A stretch of DNA of 64,000 nucleotides, taken from Cyanobium sp. N.Huapi 1H5 (lineage in GTDB: Bacteria > Cyanobacteriota > Cyanobacteriia > PCC-6307 > Cyanobiaceae). Each line of letters begins with the position of its first letter. The first letter of the stretch is position 1. The position numbers were made by a program, and so were the translations under genes. Below are positions 1 through 12,327 of the stretch, piece by piece. The notes under the pieces are model-generated. The model did not search any database, had not been told where the DNA came from, and saw only the letters and a program-made list of their open reading frames with translations. Location of the stretch: the NCBI RefSeq assembly GCF_024345535.1, contig NZ_JAGQBH010000002.1, positions 456,709 to 520,708 on the forward strand. Direction: 5' to 3'.

Positions 1-1244
1 GCCCGCAGCCCCGCCTTGAGCATCAGGGACCCCCAGCCCGCCAGGCCGGGCAGCAGGCCGAGAGCCACGGCGGGGGCATGGGCGGGCGGTGTGGCCTGGA
101 AGGCCTGGGCCGCCATCACCAGGGCGATGTAGAGCACGATCGCCATGCCGGCCTCGATCGGCACCAGCTGGCCCACCACCCCGAACAGCCCCAGCAGGCA
201 GCCCAGGCCCATCACCAGGCCGTTGAGCCAGGAGTAGCCGATGCGGGCCCCCATGCCCTTCCAGCCCGGATGGCCGATGTAAATGGTGGTGGGGAAGCAG
301 GAGCCGAGTGCTGCCGCCGCGATCGTGCCGATGCCGTTGATCAGCAGGGAGCTCTTCACCGGGTAGGCGTCGCCGGCCGCCTCGGCGCTCTCCAGGTTCT
401 GCAGGGAACCCAGCAGGTTGAACAGACCCATCGGCACTGTCACCCCCAGCCAGGGGACCAGGGCTTCGCGACCCTCCCAGAGGGCACCGAGCCTGGGCAC
501 GGGCAGGTGCAGGCCCACCTGGGCGATGTTGGCCTGCCAGGTGGGCCCATCCAGCCGCAGCAGGCCCGTGGCCGCGGCCAGGACGATGCCCACCAGCACC
601 GCCAGCACGCCGCCCGGCAGGGGCAGCCGGGCCTGGCCGAAGTAGGCCAGCAGGATCACCGCCAGCACCGCCAGCCCCACCACCGGGACGGCGTAGGTGC
701 GCAGCAGGAAACCCAGGCCGATGTACCCCAGGGCGATGCCGGCCAGGGTGGAGAGCAGGGCCGCCCGGGGCAGCCAATGGCGCAGGGGGGCCACCAGGAA
801 GGCGCCCCCCGCCTCGATCAACCCCGAGCCCAGGCAGGCCAGCAGGCCGGCGCGCCAGGAGAGCTGGGCGGCCTCCAGAGGATCCAGGCCCTGCCCCATG
901 GCCGCCAGCTTGACCGGCAGCATCACCAGGAACACGTAGGCGAACAGGCTGACGGTGTTGATGCCGTAGGGCAGGGCGGTGCGGTCGTCGCGCCCCTCGC
1001 GCCGCCCCAGCCGGTGGGCCTGGACGGCGTAGGCCACGTTGCCCACCACCAGGCTGATGCCGGTGGCAGGCAGGATCGTGGCGAAGATCAGCTCATCGGG
1101 ATATCCCAGCACGCCGCGACACAGGCCCACGATCAGCAGGATCTGGATCAGGTTGTCGAGGCCGAGCCCCAGGAAGCCGTCCAGGTCACCGCGCACCCAC
1201 CAGCGGGGGGTCGGCGGCGGGACAGTTGCGGTGAGCTCAGCCAC
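1..1244 (-). CDS. NCS2-type (xanthine/uracil/purine) permease, 3' end missing
   Basis: The frame is open from a GTG at 1244 to the left edge, so about 414 codons are visible and the C-terminus is cut off. The protein begins [11 protein letters not shown], followed by [20 protein letters not shown], and then shows roughly ten hydrophobic segments with short loops such as [18 protein letters not shown] and [17 protein letters not shown]. This looks like the nucleobase cation symporter 2 (AzgA/UraA-like) superfamily of inner-membrane permeases; the substrate cannot be read from the sequence. The GTG start overlaps the end of the deformylase gene (its TGA is at 1239-1237), so the two are probably translationally coupled. 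A SulP-like or other permease assignment is possible but less likely. Confidence 0.7.
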   Translation of the reverse strand, partial: MAELTATVPPPTPRWWVRGDLDGFLGLGLDNLIQILLIVGLCRGVLGYPDELIFATILPATGISLVVGNVAYAVQAHRLGRREGRDDRTALPYGINTVSLFAYVFLVMLPVKLAAMGQGLDPLEAAQLSWRAGLLACLGSGLIEAGGAFLVAPLRHWLPRAALLSTLAGIALGYIGLGFLLRTYAVPVVGLAVLAVILLAYFGQARLPLPGGVLAVLVGIVLAAATGLLRLDGPTWQANIAQVGLHLPVPRLGALWEGREALVPWLGVTVPMGLFNLLGSLQNLESAEAAGDAYPVKSSLLINGIGTIAAAALGSCFPTTIYIGHPGWKGMGARIGYSWLNGLVMGLGCLLGLFGVVGQLVPIEAGMAIVLYIALVMAAQAFQATPPAHAPAVALGLLPGLAGWGSLMLKAGLR

Positions 1245-1731
1245 GGGGCAGCCCCGCCGGCACCCGGTCCGGAAACAGCACCCCATCGAGGTGGTCACAC
1301 TCGTGCTGCACCACCCGGGCGTGGAAGCCCTCCACCTCCCGCTCCAAGGGTTGCCCCTGACCATCGAAGCCCCGGTAGCGCAGGCGGCGCCAGCGGGGCA
1401 CCCGGGCCCGCCAGCCGGGCACGCTCAGGCAGCCCTCCCAGGCGTCGTCGTCCAGGTCGTCGCCGAGGGGCGTGAGCACGGGATTGATCAGCACCGTCTC
1501 CGGGATGGGGGGCGCCTCCGGGTAGCGGGGGTTGCGGCTGATGCCGAAGATCACCACCCGCAGGGGCACGCCGATCTGGGGGGCCGCCAGGCCGGCGCCA
1601 TCGGTGGCGGCCATGGTGTCGCGCAGGTCGTCGAGCAGGGCCGCAAGGGCGGGGTCGTCGAACCGTTCCACCGGCGCACTCACCTGCCGCAGGCGCGAAT
1701 CCCCGATGGTGAGCACGTCACGGACGGCCAT
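1237..1731 (-). CDS. def: Peptide deformylase
   Basis: Removes the N-formyl group from nascent proteins; a cytosolic Fe/Zn metalloenzyme. The 164-residue protein carries all three family motifs: [10 protein letters not shown] (motif I), EGCLSVPG with the metal-ligand Cys (motif II) and HECDHLDG, the HExxH metal site (motif III). The ATG at 1731 gives the usual length and [16 protein letters not shown] as N-terminus; the frame is open further upstream, but that extension has no family similarity. Its end overlaps the GTG of the downstream permease. A divergent formyltransferase gene starts 85 bases away. Confidence 0.95.
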   Translation of the reverse strand: MAVRDVLTIGDSRLRQVSAPVERFDDPALAALLDDLRDTMAATDGAGLAAPQIGVPLRVVIFGISRNPRYPEAPPIPETVLINPVLTPLGDDLDDDAWEGCLSVPGWRARVPRWRRLRYRGFDGQGQPLEREVEGFHARVVQHECDHLDGVLFPDRVPAGLPRG

Positions 1732-1816
1732 GGGCACCTCAGGATCGGTCCCACTGTGCCGCCTTCCGGTCGCCCCGTCCGTACCATCCGCAGATGATGC
1801 TGCGATCGGCGGTTCC

Positions 1817-2689
1817 ATGGCCGTGAGCTCCCTGCGGGTGGCCGTGCTCTGCTGCGACGGCCTCTACCAGCGCCATCTGCTGCGGCGGGCCGCCGAGGAG
1901 TTCACCCTGGTGGGCGTGGTGCTGCAGGTGTCGCCGCCGGCCAGCCGCCGCACCCTCTCCCGCCTGGCCAAATATCGCCGCCCCCTGCGGCTGCTGCGCC
2001 AGCTGATCGCCCGGGTGCTGCTGCGTCCCCACGACCGCCGCGGCGCCGCCCTGGAGCGGCAGCTGTTCCACCGGGACGGCGCCCCGCCCGAGCTGCCGGA
2101 CGGGGTGCCGGTGCTGGTCACCTCGGCCATCAACGAGCCGCGCACCGCCGACTTCCTGCACCAGGTCGCCCCCGACATCGTGCTGGTGAACGGCACCCAG
2201 CTGCTGCGGGCGCCGGTGCTGGAGCTGATCCCCTCCATCCGCCACGGCCTCATCAACCTGCACACCGGGCTGTCGCCCTACTCCCGCGGTGCCAACTGCA
2301 ACCTCTACATGCTCATGGAGGGGCATCCGGAGCTGGTGGGGGTGACGGTGCACCACATCGACCCGGGCATCGACAGCGGCGACATCATCCTGTCGGCCCA
2401 CGTGCCGATGGAGCCCGACGATGACGTCGAGACCATCGAGGTGCGCAGCTTCCAAGTGGGCATCGAGCTGCTGATCGAGGCAGCCCACCGGCTCGAGGCC
2501 GGCACGGCGCCCCGGGTGCCCCAGTGGGAGAAGGGCAAGCTGTTCCTCAGGCGTACCGGCTACGTCTACGAGCCCTGGCAGCGGCTGATGGCCAACCGCC
2601 GTATCGCCCGGGGCCTGGTGCGCGACTACCTGGCCGACCAGGCGCGCCGCGACGGGGCCGTGCGGGTGGTGCGGGGGGAGCAGCCATGA
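1817..2689 (+). CDS. Formyltransferase of the methionyl-tRNA/sugar formyltransferase fold
   Basis: A 290-residue protein with the formyl_trans_N core. The catalytic Asn-His-Asp set is visible: [23 protein letters not shown] and [10 protein letters not shown]. This fold transfers a formyl group from 10-formyl-tetrahydrofolate to an amine. The C-terminal half does not look like the tRNA-binding domain of Fmt, and the N-terminal 90 residues are unusually basic, so an amino-sugar or other small-molecule acceptor is more likely than Met-tRNA. The ATG at 1817 is the first in-frame start compatible with the Rossmann-like beginning [10 protein letters not shown]. Its TGA overlaps the ATG of the following polysaccharide deacetylase (ATGA), which supports a role in glycan modification. 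The acceptor is inferred, not seen. Confidence 0.75.
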   Translation: MAVSSLRVAVLCCDGLYQRHLLRRAAEEFTLVGVVLQVSPPASRRTLSRLAKYRRPLRLLRQLIARVLLRPHDRRGAALERQLFHRDGAPPELPDGVPVLVTSAINEPRTADFLHQVAPDIVLVNGTQLLRAPVLELIPSIRHGLINLHTGLSPYSRGANCNLYMLMEGHPELVGVTVHHIDPGIDSGDIILSAHVPMEPDDDVETIEVRSFQVGIELLIEAAHRLEAGTAPRVPQWEKGKLFLRRTGYVYEPWQRLMANRRIARGLVRDYLADQARRDGAVRVVRGEQP

Positions 2690-3692
2690 ACCGCCTGGGA
2701 CGCGCGGTCAACCGGGCGGCGGACCTGCTCTTCCTGCCGCCGCTGGATCGACTCTGGCTCCGCCGCCTGCGGGGCAAGGTGCTGTGTCTGCTTTACCACC
2801 GGGTGGACGAGCCTGGCCGGGAGCCCTTCCTCGACCGCTTCGGGGTGCCACCGATTCCCGCCGAGGAGCTGGCCGCCGAGCTCGGTGTCCTGCAGCGCCG
2901 CGGCGCCCGCTTCCTCACCTACGCCGACCTGCGGGCCGGCCGCTTTCCCGCCGGCTCCGACTTCGGGGTGATCGTCAGCTTCGATGACGGCCTGCGCTGC
3001 AATTACGAGCAGGGAATGGACGTGCTCCAGAGCCTGGGCATCCCGGCCGTGTTCTTCCAGTCCACGGCGATGCACGCCGGCGGGGAGCTGGTCTGGGAGC
3101 ACGCCCTTTACTGGTACGGGGCCCATCCCTCCCTGGCGCCCCGGCTGGAAGAGCTGGCCCACCAACGGCTGGACCTGCCGGCCGACCTGGAGGGCGCGGC
3201 CCTGATCGCCCGGCGCGGGATGGCACCCCCGTGGTGCGGGTGCGGGAGCTGCTGGCGGAGCTGGCAGAGCGCTGGGGCACGGCCGGCGAACTGGCGGCGG
3301 CGGCCAAGCGCCTGTATCCCAGCGGTGAGCATCTGCGCCGGGCCAGGGAGGCCGGCCATGAGCTGGGCAGTCACGGCCACCACCACGTCCCGCGCTGCAA
3401 CATCAGCCCGGAGGCGTTCGAGGAGGAACTGAGCCGCTCGGCCGCCGAGCTCGAGCAGGTGCTGGGGGAGGCCCCCCGGGCCTTCTCCTACCCCTTCAAC
3501 AGCCATCTGCCCGGCGACGCGGAACTCTGCGGCCGCCATTACCTCCAGGTGGCCACCGTCGACGCCGCCCTGGTGACGCCCGCCACCCCGGCCCTGGACC
3601 TGCCCCGCTTCACCTGGCCGGGGCCCCACGCCAACCGGCTGCGCCGCCGCCGCTGGCTCAGCACCGGAACACTGGCCTGGCCGGGGAGATAG
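2686..3692 (+). pseudogene. Polysaccharide deacetylase (NodB family), frameshifted
   Basis: The N-terminal part, starting [15 protein letters not shown] at 2686, carries the metal-binding motif VSFDDG. The C-terminal part, in a different frame from about 3219 to 3692, carries GSHGHHHV (the HxxxH motif) and SYPFN. Neither part is complete alone; joined they give about 335 residues, the normal size. The frame must change between roughly 3203 and 3230, near a run of five C (3226-3230); one missing base explains it. Downstream of the break the original frame runs on only as low-complexity Cys/Trp/Arg-rich sequence. It is either a recent pseudogene or an assembly error. Function if intact: removal of N- or O-acetyl groups from a surface polysaccharide. 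It is coupled by ATGA to the formyltransferase gene. Confidence 0.8.
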
Positions 3693-3716
3693 GGTCTGGA
3701 TTCCTTCCACGTTGCG

Positions 3717-4382
3717 ATGGCCTGGCCCCTGGCCGTGTTCGACGGGACCATCAGCCTCAGCACCCTGGAATCCCTCCTGCAGGACTGGGGGTACTGGGTG
3801 GTATTCGGCGCCATGCTGCTGGAGAACGCCGGGGTGCCCCTGCCCGGCGAGACGGTGACGCTGCTGGCGGGCTACGCGGCCGGCAGCGGCCAGCTGCAGG
3901 TGCTCGGGGTGATGGGGGCGGCGGCCGGCGGGGCGATCCTGGGGGACAACCTCGGCTACTGGGTGGGGCGCCGGGCGGGCTGGGGGCTGCTGCTGCGGGT
4001 CGGTCGGCTGCTGGGCCGGACCCCGGAGCAGATGGAGGCCCTGCGCGAACGCTTCCTGCGCCACGCCGGCAAGTCGGTGCTGCTGGGCCGGTTCGTGGCG
4101 GTGCTGCGGGTGCTGGCCGGCCCCATCGCCGGCGCGGTGCGCATGCCCTACCGCCGCTTCCTGCTGTTCAACATGCTGGGGGCGGTGCTCTGGGCCTCGA
4201 CGATGGTGGGCCTGGCCTGGCTCGGGGGGCGCTGGATCCCCTTCGATCAGATGGTGAAAGGGGTCGTTGAGTTCGGGCTCGGCGCCCTGGTGCTGCTGGT
4301 GATCGTGCTGGTGGTGCCGAAGCTGGTGGGCCGCTTCGAGGAGGCGGCCCTGGAGTCCGATGGCGGGGAGCCGCCCGCCTAG
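3717..4382 (+). CDS. DedA family membrane protein
   Basis: A 221-residue inner-membrane protein of the DedA/SNARE-associated family, thought to be lipid (undecaprenyl phosphate or phospholipid) scramblases or proton-coupled transporters. Family features are LLENAGVPLPGETV near residue 37, the GDNLGYWVGRRAG stretch, and the essential-arginine region LGRFVAVLRVLAGPIAG. Four or five hydrophobic segments follow the usual layout with re-entrant loops. The ATG at 3717 gives a normal start. Its TAG (4380-4382) and the stop of the convergent SLC13 gene share one CTAG. The exact substrate is unknown. Confidence 0.88.
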   Translation: MAWPLAVFDGTISLSTLESLLQDWGYWVVFGAMLLENAGVPLPGETVTLLAGYAAGSGQLQVLGVMGAAAGGAILGDNLGYWVGRRAGWGLLLRVGRLLGRTPEQMEALRERFLRHAGKSVLLGRFVAVLRVLAGPIAGAVRMPYRRFLLFNMLGAVLWASTMVGLAWLGGRWIPFDQMVKGVVEFGLGALVLLVIVLVVPKLVGRFEEAALESDGGEPPA

Positions 4383-6199
4383 AGCCCGAAGTGCCGACAG
4401 ATCAGCCAGGGCACCACCAGGGCCAGGGTGATCGTGAGCGGTGCTCCGTAGCGGGCCATGTCCAGGAAGCGGTAACGGCCGGGGCCGAACACCATCAGGT
4501 TGGTCTGGTAGCCGATCGGGGTGAGGAAGCTCTGGCTGGCGGCGAAGGTGATGGCGAAGATGAAGGCCATCGGCGGCAATGCCAGCCCCTTGGCCAGTTC
4601 GGTGGCGATCGGAATCAGCAGCACCACCGTGGTGCCGTTGCTGAGGGCCTCGGTGAAGACCTGCCCCAGCACGAACACCACCAGCAGCACCCCATAGGCG
4701 GGCCAACCCTTGAGGGAGTGCAGCAGATCGGTGGCCAGGGCCTCCGCCAGGCCGGTCTTCTGCATCGCCACGCTGAAGCAGGAGAGGGAGCCCAGCAGCA
4801 GGATCACGTCCCAGCGGATGGAGCGCAGCAGCTCGCCGGAGCGCAGGCAGCCCGTGGCCACCATCGCCACCATGGCCAGCAGCACCGAGGCCATCAGCGG
4901 CAGGATCCGGAGCATCGGCAGCAGGATCATCAGGGCGGCGATCACCATGCCGATGAGCTTGCGATCGGTGGTGGGCAGATCCTTCTCGAGCTCGTCGAGC
5001 AGCACCAGGTCGTTGTTGGCCTGCAGGCCGCGGATGGCATCCACCGGGGCCTGGAGCAGCAGCACATCGCCGGCCTGCAGCACCACCCGGCCCAGCAGCT
5101 CCCGCAGCACCTGGTTGCCCCGGCGCACCGCCAGCAGGGTGGAGTTGTAGCGCTGGCGGAAGCGCATGTCGCGCACGCTGGCGCCGGCCAGGGTGGAGCC
5201 GTTGGGCAGCAGCACCTCCACCACCCGCTGGGGTGAGGTGGCCTCGCCAGAGAGCTCCCGCAGATCCTCTTCCTGCTCACCGATCGGCGCCAGGGTGACG
5301 GTGTGCTCCTGCTGCAGACGCAACAGGTTGTCCCGGTTGCAGCGCAGCAGCAGCCGGTCGCCGGCCTGCAGGGGCAGGTCGGCCAGGGGGGCCGTGAAGC
5401 TGTCCTGGCCCCGGTGCAGCTCCAGCACGTCCACGTCGAAGCGGCGCTGCAGGCGGCTGTTGTGCAGGGACTGGCCGATCAGCTCGGACTGCTCCGGGAT
5501 CAGCACGTCGGTGAGGTAGCCGTCCCGGGCGAGGCCGCCCAGCAGGTCCTCGTCCCCCTGGCCGCGGTCGGGCAGCAGCCGATCGGAGACGGTGAGCATG
5601 TACAGCCCACCCAGCAGCCAGACAGGGATGCCGATGGCGGTGAAGCTGAACAGCTCCAGGGAGCCGAAGCCCAGCTGGCGGCTCACATCACTGGCCAGCA
5701 GGTTGGTGGAGGTGCCGAGCAGGGAGATGGTGCCGCCCAGCACGGTGGCGAACGACAGGGGCAGCAGCACCTTCGAGGGGGAGACGCCGCGGCGGTGGCA
5801 CCAGCCCTCGATCACCGGCAGCAGGGTGGCCACGATCGGGGTGTTGGGGATGAAGCCGGAGATGGGGGCCACCACCCCCACCATCAGGGCGATCATCCGC
5901 TTCGGGCTGCGGACCGCATCGGAGCCGATCAGAGCCCGCAGCCGATCCATGCCGCCGCTGCGGAACAGGCCGGCGGAGACCGCGAACAGGCCCATCAGGG
6001 TGATCAGGGCGGGGCTGCCGAAGCCCTGCACCGCCTCATCGGGCTTGAGCACCTGGAAGCTGACCAGCAGCGCCGCCGCCAGCAGGCCGGTGACCTCCGG
6101 GGCGAGCCAGCCGGTGACGAACAGCACCATCGCCCCAGCGAAGACCACCAGCGTGATCAGACCATCCGGCGTGGCGGCGACCGTGAGGAACGCTTGCAT
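4379..6199 (-). CDS. SLC13/DASS-type anion permease with two RCK_C (TrkA-C) domains
   Basis: A 606-residue inner-membrane carrier. Membrane half one spans about residues 10-215 and includes FIPNTPIVATLLPV and GTSTNLLAS. A central cytosolic insert holds two RCK_C-like domains (about 229-297 and 325-398), each ending in a QAGDxLLL turn. Membrane half two (about 413-606) contains the conserved SNGTTVVLLIPIA. This is the layout of cyanobacterial SLC13 proteins, such as the SAC1-like sulfate/anion or Na+-coupled carboxylate transporters; the substrate is not evident. The RCK_C modules could bind a nucleotide such as c-di-AMP, as in TrkA/KtrA-type proteins. The ATG at 6199 lies 8 bases after the upstream KimA-like gene; the open frame further upstream is inside that gene and was rejected. 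Confidence 0.85.
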   Translation of the reverse strand: MQAFLTVAATPDGLITLVVFAGAMVLFVTGWLAPEVTGLLAAALLVSFQVLKPDEAVQGFGSPALITLMGLFAVSAGLFRSGGMDRLRALIGSDAVRSPKRMIALMVGVVAPISGFIPNTPIVATLLPVIEGWCHRRGVSPSKVLLPLSFATVLGGTISLLGTSTNLLASDVSRQLGFGSLELFSFTAIGIPVWLLGGLYMLTVSDRLLPDRGQGDEDLLGGLARDGYLTDVLIPEQSELIGQSLHNSRLQRRFDVDVLELHRGQDSFTAPLADLPLQAGDRLLLRCNRDNLLRLQQEHTVTLAPIGEQEEDLRELSGEATSPQRVVEVLLPNGSTLAGASVRDMRFRQRYNSTLLAVRRGNQVLRELLGRVVLQAGDVLLLQAPVDAIRGLQANNDLVLLDELEKDLPTTDRKLIGMVIAALMILLPMLRILPLMASVLLAMVAMVATGCLRSGELLRSIRWDVILLLGSLSCFSVAMQKTGLAEALATDLLHSLKGWPAYGVLLVVFVLGQVFTEALSNGTTVVLLIPIATELAKGLALPPMAFIFAITFAASQSFLTPIGYQTNLMVFGPGRYRFLDMARYGAPLTITLALVVPWLICRHFGL

Positions 6200-6207
6200 C
6201 GGGACGT

Positions 6208-8088
6208 TCAGAGGTAGAAGCCGACCGTAGTGACGACCCGGGTGCCGTGCTCGCGCAGGGCGCGCCGCAGGCGGATCGTCGACTGGTTGTGGAGCAGGTT
6301 CTCCCAGCGGTGCCGGGTGACGAACACCGGCAGCACCACCATGCAGAAGGCGTGGCGATCCTTGTGGTGCTCCTGTTCGAAGCGCCCCACGAACCGGGTC
6401 ACCGGGTCCACCAGGGAGCGGTAAGGGGAGGGCACCACCTCCAGGGGCACATCCGGCAGCTGGCGGCTCCACTGGGCGCGGAAGGCCTCCCCCTGGTCGC
6501 CGGCGAGATCCACGTGCACGGCCACCAGGTCGCTGGCGACGCTGCGGGCGAAGCAGAGGGCCTCGTAGCTGCCCCGGTGCAGCTGGCCCACCAGCACCAC
6601 CGTGGGGGTTCCGTCGCCGGGAGGCGGGGGATCCGGCAATGTCAGCCGCCCCTCAGAGACGATCCGCAGGCGCCTGGCCACATGGTCGTAGTGGGTGCGG
6701 ATGCGGAGGTACATCAGCACCAGCAGGGGGATGGCGAGCACCACCACCCAGGCCCCCTGGGTGAACTTGCTGATCAGCAGCACCGCCCCCACCACGGCGG
6801 TGATCGTCGCCCCCACCCCATTGACCAGGGCCCTGGTGCGCCAGCCCCGGTCCTGCAGCTTCCACCAGTGCATCACCATCCCGGCCTGGGACAGGGTGAA
6901 GCTGATGAACACCCCCACGGCATAGAGGGGGATCAGGCGGCTGACACTGCCTTCCACCAGCACCAGCAGCAGGCCGGCCAGGGCGCTGAGGGCCAGGATG
7001 CCGTTGCTGAACACCAGCCGGTCCCCGAGGGAGGAGAGCTGGCGGGGCAGGAAGCCGTCCTGGGCCAGGAAGGCGGCCAGCCGCGGGAAATCGGCATAGG
7101 CCGTGTTGGCGGCGAGGAGCAGGATCAGCAGCGTCGCGAACTGCAGCACGAACAGCAGCGGCCCATTCCCGAAGATCAGCTCGCCCAGCTGGTAGAGGAG
7201 CGTGGGTCCGTTGTCCTCCACCACCAGGCCGCTCTGGCTGGCCAGGGCGCTGATGCCGCTGAACATCACGGCCAGCATCAGCACCATCACCACCAGCACC
7301 CGGCGGGCGTTGCGCCACTCGGTGGGCCGGAAGGCGGCGACGCTGTCGCTGATCGCCTCGATGCCGGTGAGGGCGGCGCAGCCGGAGCTGAAGGCCCGCA
7401 TCAGCAGCAGGGGGCCGATGACCTGCAGACCCTGGCTGCCCTGGTGGGCGGCCTCCAGCAGCCGCTGCTGCTCCGCCAACGGCAGGGGGGGGAGCTGGCC
7501 CAGCCCGGTCTTGATCGCCCCGGCCACCAGAAGGGTGACGACGGCGGCCATGAACAGATAGGTGGGCACGCTCAGGAAACGGGCGCTGGAGCTCACCCCG
7601 CGCAGGTTGGCGAGCATGACGAGCAGCACCGCCAGCAGGCAGAGGGGCACCCGCTCGGGTGCCAGCGCCGGGACATAGGAGGTGAGGGCGGCGATGCCGG
7701 CGGCCACGCTCACCGCCACCGTGAGCACGTAGTCGATCGAGAGCGAAGCCCCGGCCACCAGGCCCGCCGTCTGCCCCAGGTTCTGCTGGGAGACCCGGTA
7801 GGAGCCTCCCCCGTGGGGGTAGGCCTTGATCGTCTGGCGGTAGCTGCTGGCCACCACCAGCATCAGACCGACGATCAGGGCCGTGATCGGCAGGGTGTAA
7901 CCGAGGGCTGCCGCTCCGCCCATCCCCAGCACCAGCACGATCTCCTGGGTCGCGTAGGCCACCGAGGAGAGGGCGTCGGAGCTGAGGATCGCCAGGGCCT
8001 CGGCGTTGCTGTACCGCTCCTCGTGGTGGGCACTGGTGGGCAGGGGAGTGCCGATGAGCCGGCGCCGCAGGTTCTCGAGGCGGGCCAT
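6208..8088 (-). CDS. APC-superfamily permease, KimA-like (K+ importer family)
   Basis: A 626-residue membrane protein. The N-terminus (RLIGTPLPTSA, ALAILSSDALSSVAYATQE, AYPHGGGSYRVSQQNLG, SIDYVLTVAVSVAAGI, RAFSSGCAALTGIEAIS) follows the pattern of Bacillus KimA (YdaO), a high-affinity proton-coupled K+ symporter. About twelve membrane segments end near residue 470, followed by a soluble C-terminal domain of about 150 residues resembling a universal-stress-protein fold. In KimA this domain binds c-di-AMP and inhibits transport. The match to KimA is from memory of that protein; an amino-acid substrate is the alternative. It is followed 8 bases later by the SLC13-RCK_C gene, probably in one transcript, and is divergent from a CPA2 antiporter. 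Confidence 0.82.
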   Translation of the reverse strand: MARLENLRRRLIGTPLPTSAHHEERYSNAEALAILSSDALSSVAYATQEIVLVLGMGGAAALGYTLPITALIVGLMLVVASSYRQTIKAYPHGGGSYRVSQQNLGQTAGLVAGASLSIDYVLTVAVSVAAGIAALTSYVPALAPERVPLCLLAVLLVMLANLRGVSSSARFLSVPTYLFMAAVVTLLVAGAIKTGLGQLPPLPLAEQQRLLEAAHQGSQGLQVIGPLLLMRAFSSGCAALTGIEAISDSVAAFRPTEWRNARRVLVVMVLMLAVMFSGISALASQSGLVVEDNGPTLLYQLGELIFGNGPLLFVLQFATLLILLLAANTAYADFPRLAAFLAQDGFLPRQLSSLGDRLVFSNGILALSALAGLLLVLVEGSVSRLIPLYAVGVFISFTLSQAGMVMHWWKLQDRGWRTRALVNGVGATITAVVGAVLLISKFTQGAWVVVLAIPLLVLMYLRIRTHYDHVARRLRIVSEGRLTLPDPPPPGDGTPTVVLVGQLHRGSYEALCFARSVASDLVAVHVDLAGDQGEAFRAQWSRQLPDVPLEVVPSPYRSLVDPVTRFVGRFEQEHHKDRHAFCMVVLPVFVTRHRWENLLHNQSTIRLRRALREHGTRVVTTVGFYL

Positions 8089-8194
8089 GCGTCGTCGACT
8101 CGTCCGAAGGATGCCCTAGGACGCTAAGGGCAGTGGGCCAGCCCGTCCCCAGCCGCGCCGAACCGTCCGCCACCCGCCTGGGCCGAGCCGTGCC

Positions 8195-9364
8195 ATGGGA
8201 CAACCCACGCTGCTGAGCACCCTCCTGATCCTGCTGCTGGGGGTGCTGCTGGCCCGCCTCTCGGAAGGCTGGATGGCGCGCCTGGCCGTGCCGGCGATCG
8301 TCGTCGAACTCGTGCTGGGCTTCGTCCTCGGCAACACCGTGGTGCCGTTCGGGGCGATGGCACCCCTGAGCGGCCTGACGGAGCTGGGGGTGCTCACCCT
8401 GTTCTTCCAGGTGGGCCTGGAGGTGCGCGGCGACCTGCTCACCTCACGAAAGGGCGCCATTCTGCGCACGGTGGCGCTGAGCTTCTGCACACCCCTGCTG
8501 GCCTTCTGGCCGCTGCAGAGCGGCTTCGGCCTCTCCACCCCCACCACCCTGCTGTGCCTGGCGGTGCTGAGCGCCACCGGAACCGGCGTGACCCTGCGGC
8601 TCCTGTCCCAGCGTGGCGCCTTGCAGACCCCTTCCGGCCGGCTGCTGGTGGGGGTGTCGGTGCTGGATGACCTGCCGGCCATCGGCCTGCTGGCCGTCGC
8701 CACCGCCAGCGCCGGCCTGCGCTTGGGTAGCCAGGGCATCGGCTGGGGCGGGCCACTGCTGGGTGTGCTGCTGGCCGGGCTGAGCTGGCTGGCGGTGACC
8801 CACTGGGCCCGCCACCACAGCCGGCGGCCCACCAGCGCCCTGGCGATCCTGATGCTGCTGATCGGCTCGGCCTGGCTGGGGGAGGCCTGCGGCCTGACCA
8901 GCCTGCCGGGGGCCCTCTGGGGCGGGGTGCTGATGGCCCGGCTGGGGCCGGTGGAGGGGGAGGTGCAGCGGGTGCTGACCGTGCTCTCGGAGGTGTTCCT
9001 GCCGCTCTACTTCATCAGTGTGGGGATGCGCATCAGCGCCGGCACCCTGCTGCAGCCGGCGGCCTGGAGCCTGGCGGCGGCCCTGATCGTGATGGCCCTG
9101 CTCAGCAAGCTGGCCTGCGGTCTGGGCATCGATCGCCACGACCGTCGGGCGGGGGTCGACCGCTGGCTGGTGGTGTTCGGCCTGATCCCCCGGGGCCTGC
9201 CGGGACTGGTGTTCGCCACCACCGCGCTGAACCAGGGACTGATCGATGCCGTCCAGTTCTCCTCGCTTGTGCTGATGGTGACCGTCACCACCGTGGTGGG
9301 CCTGGTGCTGCTGGAGCGGCGGCTGAAACGCCTCGAGGCTGTTCCAAACGCTGCGCACGGCTGA
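8195..9364 (+). CDS. CPA2 family cation/proton antiporter (Kef/NapA-like)
   Basis: A 389-residue integral membrane protein with around 11-12 hydrophobic segments. It carries the CPA2 unwound-helix region SATGTGVTLRLLSQ and the paired acidic motif VSVLDDLPAIGLL, where the two Asp carry the transported cation and protons in NapA-type antiporters. There is no C-terminal RCK domain, so it is a short Na+(K+)/H+ antiporter and not a full Kef channel. The start at 8195 is an ATG. It diverges from the KimA-like gene across 106 bases and is followed 53 bases downstream by a P-type ATPase. A role in Na+ or K+ homeostasis is inferred from family and neighbours. Confidence 0.88.
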   Translation: MGQPTLLSTLLILLLGVLLARLSEGWMARLAVPAIVVELVLGFVLGNTVVPFGAMAPLSGLTELGVLTLFFQVGLEVRGDLLTSRKGAILRTVALSFCTPLLAFWPLQSGFGLSTPTTLLCLAVLSATGTGVTLRLLSQRGALQTPSGRLLVGVSVLDDLPAIGLLAVATASAGLRLGSQGIGWGGPLLGVLLAGLSWLAVTHWARHHSRRPTSALAILMLLIGSAWLGEACGLTSLPGALWGGVLMARLGPVEGEVQRVLTVLSEVFLPLYFISVGMRISAGTLLQPAAWSLAAALIVMALLSKLACGLGIDRHDRRAGVDRWLVVFGLIPRGLPGLVFATTALNQGLIDAVQFSSLVLMVTVTTVVGLVLLERRLKRLEAVPNAAHG

Positions 9365-9417
9365 CCGGAACCGCTGCATCCTGTGACTAATGTTTGAGCG
9401 ATTCGTGAATCGCCGCG

Positions 9418-12183
<2,766 letters not shown>

Positions 12184-12233
12184 GCCCCGAGCCGCCCCCG
12201 GCCGACTGATAACAACCTCTTGATGAACCCATA

Positions 12234-12256
12234 GGGCTTTCCTTCCTGGAAAGCCC
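12234..12256. repeat. Perfect 9-bp inverted repeat between the P-ATPase and ndhF3
   Basis: GGGCTTTCC at 12234-12242 is repeated in inverse at 12248-12256 with a 5-base loop. It lies 51 bases after the ATPase stop and 71 bases before the ndhF3 ATG. No T-run follows on either strand, so a simple intrinsic terminator is doubtful; it may be an attenuating hairpin or an operator for the CO2-uptake operon. Confidence 0.6.
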
Positions 12257-12327
12257 ACCGCCAGCGGCCTGGGATCTTAGTGTTCGCCACCACGCGGGCC
12301 ATCTCCGGTCCCGACCGTTCTCCCGCC

